Positions 1-9,254 of a DNA stretch of 56,556 nt are shown piece after piece. A program made the translations under genes and the position numbers. Below the pieces are notes generated by a model. That model was not told the origin of the DNA and searched no databases. It worked only from the letters and a program-made list of their open reading frames with translations. The stretch comes from Verrucomicrobiaceae bacterium UBA2429 (GTDB lineage: Bacteria > Verrucomicrobiota > Verrucomicrobiia > Verrucomicrobiales > Verrucomicrobiaceae): the NCBI GenBank assembly GCA_002343505.1, contig DDQZ01000048.1:1-56556 (forward strand), written 5' to 3'. Every line of letters begins with the position of its first letter. The stretch's first letter is position 1.

Positions 1-195
1 GCAGGCGGCGTAGGCGTCGGTGAAGAGGGCGCCCTCGCGGGCGAGGCGGTCTATGTTGGGCGTCTCGTGGAAGGTGCTGCCGTAGCAGCCGAGGTCGCGC
101 TGGCCGAGATCATCAACGAGGAAAAAAACCACGTTGGCTGGCTTGGCGAGACAGGTGGCTGCGAAGGCGAGGAGGAGTGCGGCGGGGCGGAGCAT
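1..195 (-). CDS. Sulfatase (S1 family), N-terminal part only; runs off the window
   Basis: The minus strand from the ATG at 193-195 reads 65 residues to the window edge with no stop. A signal peptide (about residues 1-17, ending LA-K) is followed by the sulfatase N-terminal signature [19 protein letters not shown], whose paired aspartates bind the active-site Ca2+, and then by the [20 protein letters not shown] segment. The last visible residue is a Cys, where the CxPSR formylglycine motif would be expected to begin. An extracytoplasmic sulfatase removing sulfate esters, probably from algal or host polysaccharides, is the family expectation; the substrate cannot be seen. The gene is transcribed divergently from the secreted protein at 291. 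Confidence 0.9.
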   Translation of the reverse strand, partial: MLRPAALLLAFAATCLAKPANVVFFLVDDLGQRDLGCYGSTFHETPNIDRLAREGALFTDAYAAC

Positions 196-290
196 GGCTG
201 GGGGAGGGATAACGCGCGGGCGGAGCGGTCTTTCACCCATGTCGGGGCCGGGCGCGCCATCCCCGGATTGACAGGCCGCCGCGCCGCCGG

Positions 291-2378
291 ATGCTGGCGG
301 GCGTGAGACACCTGCCGACAGGCTTTGCCGCCGCCGCTTTTCTGCTCTGCCTGGCCGCCGCGCCGCGGGCGGGGGCGCAGGTGAGCACGCGCGGGGACGC
401 GGTGGCGGCGCTGCTCAATGAGTGGCACCGGGAGGGCAGGGCGGCGGGGCTTTCGGCCATCACCTATGAGAACCGGGACGAGGGCCACTCGCGCATTGAG
501 GCGGGGCAGTATCCGCAGCTGCAGGTCTTCAAGCCGGATGAGAAAAGCGGCCCGCCGGGCGGCATCGCGGTGATGGTGCGGGCGCGCCCGACGGTGGGAA
601 ACTGCTCGATGTCGGCGCCGGCGGAGAGGGGCGGCAGCCTGCCGCGGCATTACCTGATGCAGCCGGAGGGGGCGCGCTTCCTCATGGGGCAGTACCTCTC
701 GAACAATCTCTTCATCTACCCGGAGCACCAGGACCATGATCCGGGCGCGAACGGGGCGGGCGGCTGGGGGGACCTCTACCCGGCCAACACGCCGTGTGTG
801 ATCATCAGCCAGGGTTCGTCGCTCTCGGACCAGCCGTTTGTCCACGCGGTGCTGGAGACGATCGCGGCCTTCCCGCCGGAGACGCAGAAGCTGCTGATCG
901 AGAAGCGGCTGCTGATGCCGACGGTGCAGGCCATTTTCCGCCAGTCGAACAAGGGCGTGGACACGCCGCAGGGGTATCTGACAGGCGCGGCGCACCCGCC
1001 GGTGTTCGACGCGGCGCGGCTGGATGTGGAGAAGATGGCGCGCGCGGCCAATCAGATGACGCCGGAGCTGGTGCCGCCGGTGGTGCAGCTGGAGGTTGTG
1101 GAGGAGAACGAGGAGCGGCCCGGCGTGCACCACTTCGAGGACGCGAAGGCCGCGCCGCTCAAGCTGGCGGACACGCCGGTGGCGGTGGCGCGGGTTTTGC
1201 ACGCGGGCATGGGGGAGAAGGTGATGCTGGTCAGCGCGGCGAAGTCGGGGGACTTGACGGGCCGGCCGCTGCAAATCCGCTGGCAGGTGCTGCAGGGGGA
1301 CCCGGCGCTGGTGCGCGTGGAGACGACGGACCTCAACGGCACGGCGCGGGTGCGGGTGCGCTGGCAGCCGCCGGTGGTCAACACGGCGGGGGTGCGCAGC
1401 CACCGGGTGGACATCGGCGTCTTCGCGCTCAACGGGGTGACGATCAGCGCGCCGGCGATGCTGAGCTTTTACATGCCGCCGTGCGAGGCGCGCTTCGAGG
1501 ACAAGGACGGCCGCGCCCTGGAGGTGCTGCACCAGGCGCACAACCCGGACTTCGGCCTGCCCGCGGCGGACACCGACCCGCGCTGGATGCGCGCCATCTT
1601 CGCCCTCTCCGTGGCCGGGGACGGGCTGCGCTCGCGCCTGACGGAGAAGCTGCTCGGCGAGTCCGAGCGCAAGGCGCTCCAGCAGATCTGGATGAGCCTG
1701 GACACCCGCCAGCGGGAAGTCCGCAAGCTGGAGGCCGACCCCGCGCGCCGGACCCGGGCCGAGGAGGCCGGCGCGCGCCTCGGCCAGGAGATCGCGCTCG
1801 CCCTCCGGGAAAAGCTGCCCGGCGAGCGCGCCCTCACCGCGCGCCAGGCGGTGGAGCGCGTGCTGGATGCCATCGCCGGTTTCAGCGACCTCTACCCCTC
1901 CTTCCAAAAGGAGCTGCACCGCCTCGCCGCGCAGTCGCCCAAGCCGGGCGCCGAGGGCGTGATCCGCGCGGAGGTGGCCCGCCTCGTTGGTCTCGGCGTG
2001 CTTTACCAGGAGGCCTCCGGCAGCGTCCTGACCCAGTCGGCCCCCGAAAAACTCTCCCCCGGCGAGCAATACTGCCTGCGCGGCCTCAACCTCACCCTGC
2101 TCAGCCACGCGCTCTTTCCCGAGGTCCTGGAGCGCTCGCCCGCGCCCGCCTGGACCGACCCGCGCATCTCCTTCCCCAAACCCTGGCGCGATGTCCACCG
2201 CCACGACGAGGAGGGCCGCTTCCTCGGCTGGCTGCGCCACCACGACGGCCGCACGACCTGGTTTTCCCTCGACGGCAAGCTCCTGCCCGACGGCCCCGGC
2301 CCGTCCGCCCCGGCCCACTCCGTCATCTACGAAGCCGCGCCGGATGGCCGCATGATCTGGCGGCGCGCGGAGAGGTGA
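291..2378 (+). CDS. Large secreted protein of unknown function
   Basis: 695 residues starting with a signal peptide (hydrophobic [13 protein letters not shown] at about 12-24, cleavage near AGA-Q). I cannot name a domain with certainty. Residues of roughly 30-260 form a Cys-poor globular region. Residues of about 300-400 contain a beta-rich stretch of the form [19 protein letters not shown]...[12 protein letters not shown], which looks Ig-like and, from memory, recalls large secreted proteins of unknown function in PVC bacteria. The C-terminal third is rich in Arg/Glu helices. The start is the first ATG of the open frame; a GTG four codons later is an alternative. Codon use is strongly GC3-biased as in its neighbours, so I regard it as a real gene. 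It stands alone, with no same-strand neighbour within 3 kb. Confidence 0.8.
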   Translation: MLAGVRHLPTGFAAAAFLLCLAAAPRAGAQVSTRGDAVAALLNEWHREGRAAGLSAITYENRDEGHSRIEAGQYPQLQVFKPDEKSGPPGGIAVMVRARPTVGNCSMSAPAERGGSLPRHYLMQPEGARFLMGQYLSNNLFIYPEHQDHDPGANGAGGWGDLYPANTPCVIISQGSSLSDQPFVHAVLETIAAFPPETQKLLIEKRLLMPTVQAIFRQSNKGVDTPQGYLTGAAHPPVFDAARLDVEKMARAANQMTPELVPPVVQLEVVEENEERPGVHHFEDAKAAPLKLADTPVAVARVLHAGMGEKVMLVSAAKSGDLTGRPLQIRWQVLQGDPALVRVETTDLNGTARVRVRWQPPVVNTAGVRSHRVDIGVFALNGVTISAPAMLSFYMPPCEARFEDKDGRALEVLHQAHNPDFGLPAADTDPRWMRAIFALSVAGDGLRSRLTEKLLGESERKALQQIWMSLDTRQREVRKLEADPARRTRAEEAGARLGQEIALALREKLPGERALTARQAVERVLDAIAGFSDLYPSFQKELHRLAAQSPKPGAEGVIRAEVARLVGLGVLYQEASGSVLTQSAPEKLSPGEQYCLRGLNLTLLSHALFPEVLERSPAPAWTDPRISFPKPWRDVHRHDEEGRFLGWLRHHDGRTTWFSLDGKLLPDGPGPSAPAHSVIYEAAPDGRMIWRRAER

Positions 2379-2517
2379 GGGGCATGGCGCGCGCGCATCC
2401 CAGCTTCTGATCGCCTCAAAACCCCGCCTCCCTGTGTGCCGCGCCCGGATGGCGCTGGCATTGTTTCACGGATGCTGCGCGGCGGCGGAGACGGCGGGTG
2501 CAGGACGAGCGGCCGGC

Positions 2518-3786
2518 TCAGACGAAGTCGGTGATGGAGCCGAAGTCGGCGTCGAAGAGGCGGCGGTAGGTGCGGAAGGCGAAGCTGTCGGTCATGCTGG
2601 CGATCCAGTCGCAGACGAGGCGGGCGCGCGCGGGGGTGTCGGGGGCGTTCTCGATCTGCCGCTCCTGGGCGGCGGGCATGAGGTGGAGGCTGCCGCCGCC
2701 GGGCTCGATGTAGCGGGCGCGCAGGACCTCGAACATGCGGGTGAGGATGAAGTCGGCCTTGTAGTCGAGCTGCTGGAGCTGGGGGCTGCGGAAGACGAGG
2801 TCGAGGGCGATCTTCTTGTTGAGCGCGGCGCGGGCGGCGAGGGCGGGGTCGGTCTCGAGGCGGTATTGATGGCGACGGGTCATGGCGCTGAGGAAGCTGG
2901 CGTCGGGCACGAGGCGGGCGGCGCGGATGTGGTCGCCGATGCTGCGGTTGAGGCGGGCTTCGACGCGGTTTTCGCGGATGGCGGCGCAGAGGAAGTCGAG
3001 GTGCGCGCTTTGCCCGGGGGCGAGGCTTTGGCCGGCGGCCCAATGCTCGAGCCTGGTGACGGTGATGAAGCCGGCGTGGATGCCGTCGGCGATGTCGTTG
3101 AGGGAGTAGGCGGTGTCGTCGGCCCAGTCCATGATCTGGCATTCGATGCTGCGGAAGCTGTTGCGGGCGCTGCCGGGGGTGAGTTCGGCGGGGAAGGGCT
3201 GGTGGCCGAGGGTGAAATCCAGCCAGCGCTCCTGGTCGCTGTAGAGGTAGTGGTTTTTGGCGCCTGCTGCCTCGGCGTGGAGGGTTTTGTATTTGAGCAC
3301 GCCATCGAGCAGGGCGCGGGTGGGGTTCATGCCGTCGCGGCCTTCATTGAAGAGGGTCTGGGTGAGGATGCGGAAGGTCTGGGCGTTGCCCTCGAAGCCG
3401 CCGTAGGGCTGCATGAGGCGGTGCAGGGTGCGCTCGCCGGTGTGGCCGAAGGGTGGGTGGCCGAGGTCGTGGGCGAGGCAGGCGCTCTCGACAAGGTCGG
3501 GATCAATGTGGCAGGCTTCGTCGAGCAGGCCGCTCTGCTGGTTGAGCCAGGCGCAGATGGAGCGGCCGATCTGGGCGACTTCGATGCTGTGGGTGAGGCG
3601 GGTGCGGTAGAAGTCGTATTCGCCGGAGAGGAAGACCTGGGTTTTGTTTTGCAGGCGGCGGAAGGCGCTGCTGTGGATGATGCGGTCGCGGTCTATCTGG
3701 AAGGCGTTGCGGTATTCGCCGGGGTGGGTGTTGCGCGGATCGAGGGTCTCGGTGTCGAAGCTGTTGTAGAAGGCGTTGGCGGGCAT
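2518..3786 (-). CDS. dgt: dGTP triphosphohydrolase (dGTPase, HD superfamily)
   Basis: 422 residues. Hydrolyses dGTP (or other dNTPs) to the deoxynucleoside and tripolyphosphate, which helps set dNTP pools and can starve phages of precursors. The HD metal site is complete: H66 in RTRLTHSIEVAQ, the H106-D107 pair in LAHDLGHPPFGH, and a downstream Asp in MDWADDTAYSLNDIADGI. The N-terminal segment with RNAFQIDRDRIIHSSAFRRLQNKTQV is the usual start of the family. The length is close to that of short, soluble bacterial dGTPases. It lies 48 bp downstream of the OppC-type permease on the same strand, so it may share its transcript; the functional link is not obvious. Confidence 0.95.
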   Translation of the reverse strand: MPANAFYNSFDTETLDPRNTHPGEYRNAFQIDRDRIIHSSAFRRLQNKTQVFLSGEYDFYRTRLTHSIEVAQIGRSICAWLNQQSGLLDEACHIDPDLVESACLAHDLGHPPFGHTGERTLHRLMQPYGGFEGNAQTFRILTQTLFNEGRDGMNPTRALLDGVLKYKTLHAEAAGAKNHYLYSDQERWLDFTLGHQPFPAELTPGSARNSFRSIECQIMDWADDTAYSLNDIADGIHAGFITVTRLEHWAAGQSLAPGQSAHLDFLCAAIRENRVEARLNRSIGDHIRAARLVPDASFLSAMTRRHQYRLETDPALAARAALNKKIALDLVFRSPQLQQLDYKADFILTRMFEVLRARYIEPGGGSLHLMPAAQERQIENAPDTPARARLVCDWIASMTDSFAFRTYRRLFDADFGSITDFV

Positions 3787-3834
3787 GGGCGGGGCCTGGA
3801 TCAGAGTTTGGGGGCGGTTTTTCGAAAACGAAGG

Positions 3835-4731
3835 TCACCCGCCGGACTTCGGGTCGAGCGCGTCGCGCAGGGCGTCGCCGAGGAGGTTGAGGGCCAGGAG
3901 GGTGGCGCTGAAAAAGAGGCCGGGGCCGGCGAGCATCCAGGGGTAGGTCTCCATGGAGTCGGCGCCTTCGCGGATGAGCACGCCCCAGCTCGCGTCAGGC
4001 GGCTGGATGCCGAGTCCGAGGAAGCTGAGGGTGGCCTCCAGGAGCATGACGCCGGGGACGGTGAGGCTGGCGTAGATGATGACGGGGCCGAGCACGTTGG
4101 GCAGCATGTGCCTGACCAGGATGTGCGCGCCGCCGGCGCCGCTGGCGCGCGCGGCGGTGACGAACTCGAGGTTCCTCAAAGCCAGCACCTGCCCGCGCAC
4201 GACGCGCGCCATGGTCAGCCACTCGACGGCGCCGATGGCGGCGAAGATGAGCCAGAGCTCGCGCCCGAAGACGACGACGAGGATGATGACGAAGGTGATG
4301 AAGGGGAAGGCGTAGAGGATGTCCACGAGGCGCATCATGAAGGCGTCCAGCCGCCGCCCGGCCAGGCCGGCGACGAGGCCGTAGCCGACGCCGATGACGG
4401 AGGCGACGAGGGTGGCGACGATGCCGACGAGCAGGGAGACGCGCCCGCCGTGCAGGGCGCGCGTGGCGAGGTCCCGCCCCAGGGAGTCGGTGCCCAGCCA
4501 GTGGGCGGCGGAGGGAGCGGTGGCTTTTAACTTCAGGTCCTGGTCGTTCGGGCCGTAGGGTGAGAAGAGCGGACCGGCCACGCACACGGCCACCAGCAGG
4601 ATGAGGAAGGCGAGGGCCGCCATGGCGAGCCGGTTCCGCCGCAGCCTGCGCCAGGCGGCCTGCCAGGGGCCGGGGTGCGCGCGGGCGGCGTGCTCCGGCG
4701 CGGCGTGCATGGGTTGTGCGCTGGGGCTCAT
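3835..4731 (-). CDS. ABC transporter permease, OppC/DppC type
   Basis: 298-residue inner-membrane permease of the peptide/nickel (Opp/Dpp) ABC importer family. It starts with a short cytoplasmic region ending RRLRRNRLAMAALAFLILL, the OppC-specific N-terminal segment plus first TM helix, followed by the GTDSLGRDLATRALHGGRVSL motif and five further TM helices. The EAA-type coupling loop is seen as TAARASGAGGAHILVRHMLPN. Its ATG overlaps the stop of the upstream oppB-like gene (ATGA, 4728-4731), so the two are translationally coupled. No substrate-binding protein or ATPase gene lies nearby, so the rest of the importer must be elsewhere. Confidence 0.93.
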   Translation of the reverse strand: MSPSAQPMHAAPEHAARAHPGPWQAAWRRLRRNRLAMAALAFLILLVAVCVAGPLFSPYGPNDQDLKLKATAPSAAHWLGTDSLGRDLATRALHGGRVSLLVGIVATLVASVIGVGYGLVAGLAGRRLDAFMMRLVDILYAFPFITFVIILVVVFGRELWLIFAAIGAVEWLTMARVVRGQVLALRNLEFVTAARASGAGGAHILVRHMLPNVLGPVIIYASLTVPGVMLLEATLSFLGLGIQPPDASWGVLIREGADSMETYPWMLAGPGLFFSATLLALNLLGDALRDALDPKSGG

Positions 4732-5651
4732 GCCTTGTGCAGTCCGATGCGGGGGTTGAGCAGCGCCTGGATGGCATCCACCAGCAGGTTGAAGCCGACG
4801 ATGAGCACGGCGTAAAAGGCCGCGCAGGCCATCGCGAGTTCGTAGTCGCGGTTCACGGCGGAGCCGACGAAGTGGCGTCCGAGTCCGGGGAGCTGGAAGA
4901 CGACCTCGGTGACGATGGAGCCGCTGAGCAGCCCCGCCGCCGCCGGGCCGAGGAAATTGAGCACGGGCAGGCAGGCGAGCTTGAAGGCATGGCGGAAGAC
5001 GACCGCGGTCTCGGAGGCCCCCTTGGCCCGCGCGGTGCGGATGAACTCCTGCGCCAGAGTCTCGCGCAGGCCGGCGCGCGTGAGCCTGGCGATGGAGGCG
5101 CTGTAGATGATGCCGAGGGTGAGCGCGGGCAGCACCCAGTCATCGGCGTCATACCAGCCGGAGGCGTTGAACCAGCGCAGCTTGAGGCCGAAGATCAGGG
5201 CCATGAGCGGCCCCAGCACGAGGCTGGGCGTGCAGATGCCGGCGGTGGCGGCCATCATGCAGGCGCGGTCCTCAAGCGTGTTCGGGCGCACCGCCGCCAG
5301 CGCGCCCATGGGAATGCCCAGCCCCAGCGCGATGACCAGCGCCGCGCACCCGACGAGCGCGCTGACGGGGAAGCCCTGGAGGATGATCTCATCCACGGTG
5401 CGCCCGCCGTTTTTCTCGGACACGGGAAACTGGAAGGTGGCGAAGCCGCGGATGTGCCGCCAGAGCTGGACGATCTCCGGCTGGTCGAGGCCGAGCTGGG
5501 CCATCTTTTGCGCGCGGATGTGCTCGGGGATGTTGCGCTCGCTCTCCAGGGGGCTGCCGGGCGCGCGCTTGAGCAGCACGAAGGTGATGCAGAGCACCGC
5601 CAGGATGACGATGCCCCCTTGGATGAGTCGGCTGGCGAAAAAGCGGAGCAT
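4728..5651 (-). CDS. ABC transporter permease, OppB/DppB type
   Basis: 307 residues from the ATG at 5649-5651 (MLRFFASRLIQGGIVILAVL), which gives the standard OppB N-terminus; the frame stays open another 49 codons upstream, but those codons look non-coding. After TM1 comes a periplasmic loop containing a lineage-specific insert around GLDQPEIVQLWRHIRGFATFQFPVS, then five more TM helices. The EAA-type loop is TARAKGASETAVVFRHAFK. This is the heterodimer partner of the OppC-like gene, with a 4-bp ATGA overlap. The 141-bp gap upstream (5652-5792) separates it from the divergent M14 peptidase gene and presumably carries both promoters, but I see no convincing box there. Confidence 0.92.
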   Translation of the reverse strand: MLRFFASRLIQGGIVILAVLCITFVLLKRAPGSPLESERNIPEHIRAQKMAQLGLDQPEIVQLWRHIRGFATFQFPVSEKNGGRTVDEIILQGFPVSALVGCAALVIALGLGIPMGALAAVRPNTLEDRACMMAATAGICTPSLVLGPLMALIFGLKLRWFNASGWYDADDWVLPALTLGIIYSASIARLTRAGLRETLAQEFIRTARAKGASETAVVFRHAFKLACLPVLNFLGPAAAGLLSGSIVTEVVFQLPGLGRHFVGSAVNRDYELAMACAAFYAVLIVGFNLLVDAIQALLNPRIGLHKA

Positions 5652-5792
5652 CAGGGAAAAATGGCGGCCCTTGCATAACCGGGGCGCGCCGCGCGCGCAA
5701 GACTCGGAATTCGCCCCTCCGCCGCCGTGTTCATGCCCGCGCGGAAAAAGAAGGAAAGACCGCCGCCGCTGTGCCATTTCTCTCCGCCCGCC

Positions 5793-8411
5793 ATGCATCT
5801 CCCGTCACGCCTCCTCGCCGCGCTTTCACTCGCCGCCCTCGTCTCATCCCGCGCCGCGGAGCCGGAGCCGCGCGCGCTGGAATACTACCTGCCGGTGGCG
5901 GCCTCGAACTACGACCCCGCCGTGCCAACGCCGCAACAGGCGCTCGGCTTCCAGGTCGGCGAGTGGCATCTGCATCATCATGAGCTGGTGGACTATCTCG
6001 GCAAGGTGGCCGCGCAGTCGGACCGCGTCACGCTGACCGAATACGCGCGCTCCCACGGGCGGCGGCCGCTGGTTTACCTCGCCATCACCGCGCCGGAGAA
6101 TCACGCCCGGCTGGAGGACATCCGCAAAGCCCGCATCGCCCGTGTCGAGTCGCCGGAAAAAGACGCGGACATCAGCGGCGCGCCCATCGTCGTGTGGATG
6201 GGCTATGGTGTGCATGGCAACGAGCCCAGCGCCTCGAACGCCTCCGTTTTGCTCGCCTACCACCTCGCCGCCGCGCGCGACGCGCAGACGGCGGATTTTT
6301 TGAAAAAGGCCGTCGTGCTTTTGGAACCCTGCCTGAACCCCGACGGCTTCGAGCGCTTCGCCGACTGGACCAACAGCCACCGCGGCCGCCACCCCAGCGC
6401 GCGCCGCGCGGACCGCGAGCATCAGGAGGGCTGGCCCAGCGGGCGCTCGAACTACTATTGGTTCGACCTTAACCGCGACTGGCTGCCCGCCGTCCACCCA
6501 GAGTCCCAGGGACGGCTGCGGCTTTTCCATGACTGGCAGCCGAACATCGTCACCGACTATCATGAGATGGGCAATGTGAACCGCAGTTACTTCTTCCAGC
6601 CCGGCATCGCCAAGATGGTGCATCCGCTGACACCGAAGCAAAACCAGGCCCTGACCGAAAAGATGGCGCAGGAGCACGCGAAGGCGCTCGATGCCATCGG
6701 CTCCCTCTACTACACGGGCGAAAGCTACGACGACTACTACATCGGCAAAGGCTCCACTTACCCGGATGTGAACGGCTCCGTCGGCGTGCTCTTCGAGCAG
6801 GCCAGCTCGCGCGGCTACCACCAGGACACCGAGCACGGGCGGCTGGACTTCCCCTTCACCATCCGCAACCAGATCACCACCAGCCTCTCCACCCTGCGCT
6901 CCGCCCACGCCCTGCGCGCCGAGTTCCTCGCCTACCAGCAGGGCTTTTACCGCGACGCGCTCAAGGAAGCCGCCGCGTCCAAAACGCAGGCGTTCATTTT
7001 CTCCGCGCCAGGCGACTCCGCCCGGCTGGAGGCCTTCCAGACCCTGCTCGCGCGCCATCAAATCCAGTCCCACCGGCCCGCGCAGGATGTGAAAGCGGGC
7101 GACCGCACCTTCGCCGCCGCCGACTCGCTGGTCGTGCCCGCGCGCCAGCGCCAGTTTCGCCTCATCACCGCGATGTTCGAGACACGGACGAAGTTCGAGA
7201 GCAACATCTTTTATGACGTGTCCGCCTGGCATCTGCCCTCCGCCTTTGGCCTGCTCCATGCCGGGCTGGAAAGCGTGCCCGCCCCCGCCGCCACCCCGCT
7301 CGTGAAAGCCGCCGGAGCCCTCACTGGTGTGGAGAAAGCCTACGCCTACGTTTTCTCCTGGGAGCCGCGCCACGCGCCGCGCGCCCTTTGGCGGCTCATC
7401 GAGGCAAAGGCCCGCTGCTGGGCCGCCACGCGCGCCTTTTCCACCCCCGATGCCGATGGCAAAAAGACCCTCTGGCCGCATGGCAGCATCGTCGTGCCCG
7501 TGGCCGTGCAGGACCGGCTTTCATCCGAAGAGCTGCGGCAGCTCATGGAGACCATCGCCAAGGAAGACACCCTGGAGGTGCGCGCGCTGGGCACCGGCTA
7601 TCACGGCGGCGTGCCCGACCTTGGCAGCCCCACTTTTCAGCCGCTCGAAAACAACGGCGTGCTGCTCGTGACTGGTGCCGGTGCCGGCTCCATCACAGCG
7701 GGCGAGATCTGGCACCATTTTGACCAGGTGTGGCAGACACCGCTGACCATGGCCGAGGGCGGGCAGCTCACCACCACGCTGCTGAACAGCTTCTCCACCG
7801 TCATCCTCGCCAGCACGCCCTTCACCAGCCTGCCCGTTGGTGCCAGGAGCGCGCTGCAGAGCTGGGTCTCGCGCGGTGGCTGCCTCATTGCCATAGGCTC
7901 CTCTGCAGGCTCCCTCGCCGCCCAGGACTGGTGCAAGATTGAACTCGCCAAAGCCGCCGTTGACACCCCGCCCAAGGACAAGCCGACCCAGGAGACGCTG
8001 CCCTATGAGGACGCCGCCGAGCGCCGCACCGGGCGCGAACTCAACGGCGTCATCGTCGAGGCCCGATACGACCGCACCCACCCTCTGGCATGGGGGTTCG
8101 GCCCGCGACCGCTCATCCAGCTCATGCGGGATGGCGCCACCTTCCTCAAACCCGCCTCCAGCAGCTATCTGAACCCGCTGCAATACACCGCCGCCCCCCT
8201 CGTCTCCGGCTCCGCCTCCAAGGAAAACCTCGAAGCCATGAAAGCCGCCACCCCCGTCCAGGTCAAAGTGGTGGACAGCGGCCGCGTCATCCTCCTCACC
8301 GACAACCCCGTCTTCCGCGGCCACTGGCTCGGCACCGAAAAACTGCTCGCCAACGCCATCTTCTTCGGCCCTCACGTCAGCACCACCGGCGGGGACGAGG
8401 ATGAGCACTGA
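5793..8411 (+). CDS. Exported M14-family zinc carboxypeptidase with C-terminal GATase-like domain
   Basis: 872 residues from the ATG at 5793, chosen because it begins directly with a signal peptide (LPSRLLAALSLAALVSSRA-AE); the open frame upstream lacks one. The peptidase domain covers about residues 40-380. The zinc ligands are H and E in GVHGNEPSASN and H in DYHEMGNVNRSYFFQ, and the likely catalytic Glu is in VLFEQASSRG. The remainder, to about 870, contains a middle beta/alpha region and a segment (NSFSTVILASTPF...WVSRGGCLIAIG) resembling the class-I glutamine-amidotransferase-like domains found behind M14 peptidases of about 850 residues. Probably a periplasmic or outer-surface peptidase; preference for peptide or amidated murein substrates cannot be read from sequence. 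Confidence 0.88.
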   Translation: MHLPSRLLAALSLAALVSSRAAEPEPRALEYYLPVAASNYDPAVPTPQQALGFQVGEWHLHHHELVDYLGKVAAQSDRVTLTEYARSHGRRPLVYLAITAPENHARLEDIRKARIARVESPEKDADISGAPIVVWMGYGVHGNEPSASNASVLLAYHLAAARDAQTADFLKKAVVLLEPCLNPDGFERFADWTNSHRGRHPSARRADREHQEGWPSGRSNYYWFDLNRDWLPAVHPESQGRLRLFHDWQPNIVTDYHEMGNVNRSYFFQPGIAKMVHPLTPKQNQALTEKMAQEHAKALDAIGSLYYTGESYDDYYIGKGSTYPDVNGSVGVLFEQASSRGYHQDTEHGRLDFPFTIRNQITTSLSTLRSAHALRAEFLAYQQGFYRDALKEAAASKTQAFIFSAPGDSARLEAFQTLLARHQIQSHRPAQDVKAGDRTFAAADSLVVPARQRQFRLITAMFETRTKFESNIFYDVSAWHLPSAFGLLHAGLESVPAPAATPLVKAAGALTGVEKAYAYVFSWEPRHAPRALWRLIEAKARCWAATRAFSTPDADGKKTLWPHGSIVVPVAVQDRLSSEELRQLMETIAKEDTLEVRALGTGYHGGVPDLGSPTFQPLENNGVLLVTGAGAGSITAGEIWHHFDQVWQTPLTMAEGGQLTTTLLNSFSTVILASTPFTSLPVGARSALQSWVSRGGCLIAIGSSAGSLAAQDWCKIELAKAAVDTPPKDKPTQETLPYEDAAERRTGRELNGVIVEARYDRTHPLAWGFGPRPLIQLMRDGATFLKPASSSYLNPLQYTAAPLVSGSASKENLEAMKAATPVQVKVVDSGRVILLTDNPVFRGHWLGTEKLLANAIFFGPHVSTTGGDEDEH

Positions 8412-8541
8412 ACCCGCGCGCGCGGCTGAGAAATGGAGTGCGGGCACTCATGTCCGCAGCGGGCTTCTTTTCAGCAGCCGGGAGTGTCCAGTCCACGGCA
8501 AGCCGCCACCGGTGCCTTGAGGGGATGTCATACCGCACATC

Positions 8542-8645
8542 ATCACGATTTGTGACTCCCTTCCTGGAGTGTGGGAGTCGTGGAGTGATGGATTTCCAGT
8601 GCCGCAGCACTCCATGACTCCACTTCGGATTTCACAATCTGTGGT
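8542..8645. repeat. Nested imperfect palindrome (REP-like hairpin)
   Basis: In the 284-bp gap after the M14 gene, GGAGTCGTGGAGTG (8574-8587) faces CACTCCATGACTCC (8608-8621): 14-bp arms with one mismatch around a 20-nt loop. A further partial copy of the arm, CTGGAGTGTGG, lies just upstream at about 8564-8574. An outer pair, near 8542-8554 and 8631-8645, adds a weaker TCACAAxTCxGTG-type match. There is no open frame with gene-like codon use here. It looks like a repetitive extragenic palindrome; only one copy is in this window. Confidence 0.6.
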
Positions 8646-8695
8646 AACGCCAGGTATGCGACACTGGCACACCTCGTCATCGCCACCCGCCGGGA

Positions 8696-9040
8696 TCAGG
8701 CGGCGGCGCGGTGGGTGACTTCGTTGAAGGCGCGGGTCAGGGCGAGATTGAGCTCGCTCAAGGCGGTCTCTTTGAACTCCGGCTCCAGCGCCTCCGGCAG
8801 TACCGGTGGCAGGACGACACGCCCCGCAGGCTCGTCCATGACATGGGCCAGGGCGGGCGGGCGCTCGAACAAGGCTGCGCAAGGCCGCTTTGGCGCGGTT
8901 TCGGCGGTGCTTTGGAGCCGTCTGATCTGCGCGTCGAGTGTGCGGCAAAGGCCAAGCAATTGATCCCGCACGGTCACGAGCCGTTGGAGTTCGGCTGGAA
9001 CCGGCTCAAAGGGGTGGCAGGTGTCGAGTGGCGGAATCAT
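8696..9040 (-). CDS. Small protein of unknown function (114 aa)
   Basis: From the ATG at 9038-9040 the product is 114 residues, MIPPLDTCHPFEPVPAELQR..., with a predicted helical, coiled-coil-prone segment LQRLVTVRDQLLGLCRTLDAQIRRLQS (about 17-43), a Pro/Ala linker, and a second helix ETALSELNLALTRAFNEVTHRAAA at the end. No domain is recognised. Codon use is GC3-rich like a real gene. A TTG 13 codons upstream could extend it, but that would place the start inside the strong promoter described at 9045-9073, so the ATG is preferred. It is divergent from rimO. Confidence 0.6.
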   Translation of the reverse strand: MIPPLDTCHPFEPVPAELQRLVTVRDQLLGLCRTLDAQIRRLQSTAETAPKRPCAALFERPPALAHVMDEPAGRVVLPPVLPEALEPEFKETALSELNLALTRAFNEVTHRAAA

Positions 9041-9044
9041 AGAT

Positions 9045-9073
9045 TTTATAAATTTAAGAATGAAATCTGTAAA
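9045..9073 (-). promoter_or_regulatory. Near-consensus sigma70 promoter, probably giving a leaderless mRNA
   Basis: On the minus strand: -35 TTTACA (9068-9073), 17-bp spacer, -10 TATAAA (9045-9050). The -10 ends only 4 nt before the ATG at 9040, so transcription should start at or inside the start codon. It sits in a roughly 50-bp AT-rich patch (9041-9090) that stands out from the GC-rich surroundings. Confidence 0.6.
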
Positions 9074-9254
9074 TTTCAAAAAGATTTACCCCATTCACCG
9101 CATCTTGTGGGGGGGAGACCGGCGTGCCCTTTCGGCAATGGGGAATGGGGCTGCGAGTGTCTTTGGGAGGGATGGGGAGGCGTGTTGGATGGCGAATTCC
9201 GGCTCATCTTCTGCTTTCGCACCCCGCATTCTCCCGTATTCTCGCCGCCCATTT

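Noticed and set aside
51..2318. A long open frame of 755 codons on the minus strand
   Set aside because: It is the antisense of the secreted protein at 291-2378; its Arg/His/Leu-rich composition is what high-GC codon bias produces opposite a real gene.
3835..5651. Complete peptide ABC importer operon
   Set aside because: Only the two permeases are here; no binding protein or ATPase gene is near. The ATPase at 25252 is of a different type and far away.
5844..7481. A 545-codon open frame opposite the M14 peptidase
   Set aside because: Composition is antisense shadow; the plus-strand peptidase has its complete zinc site.
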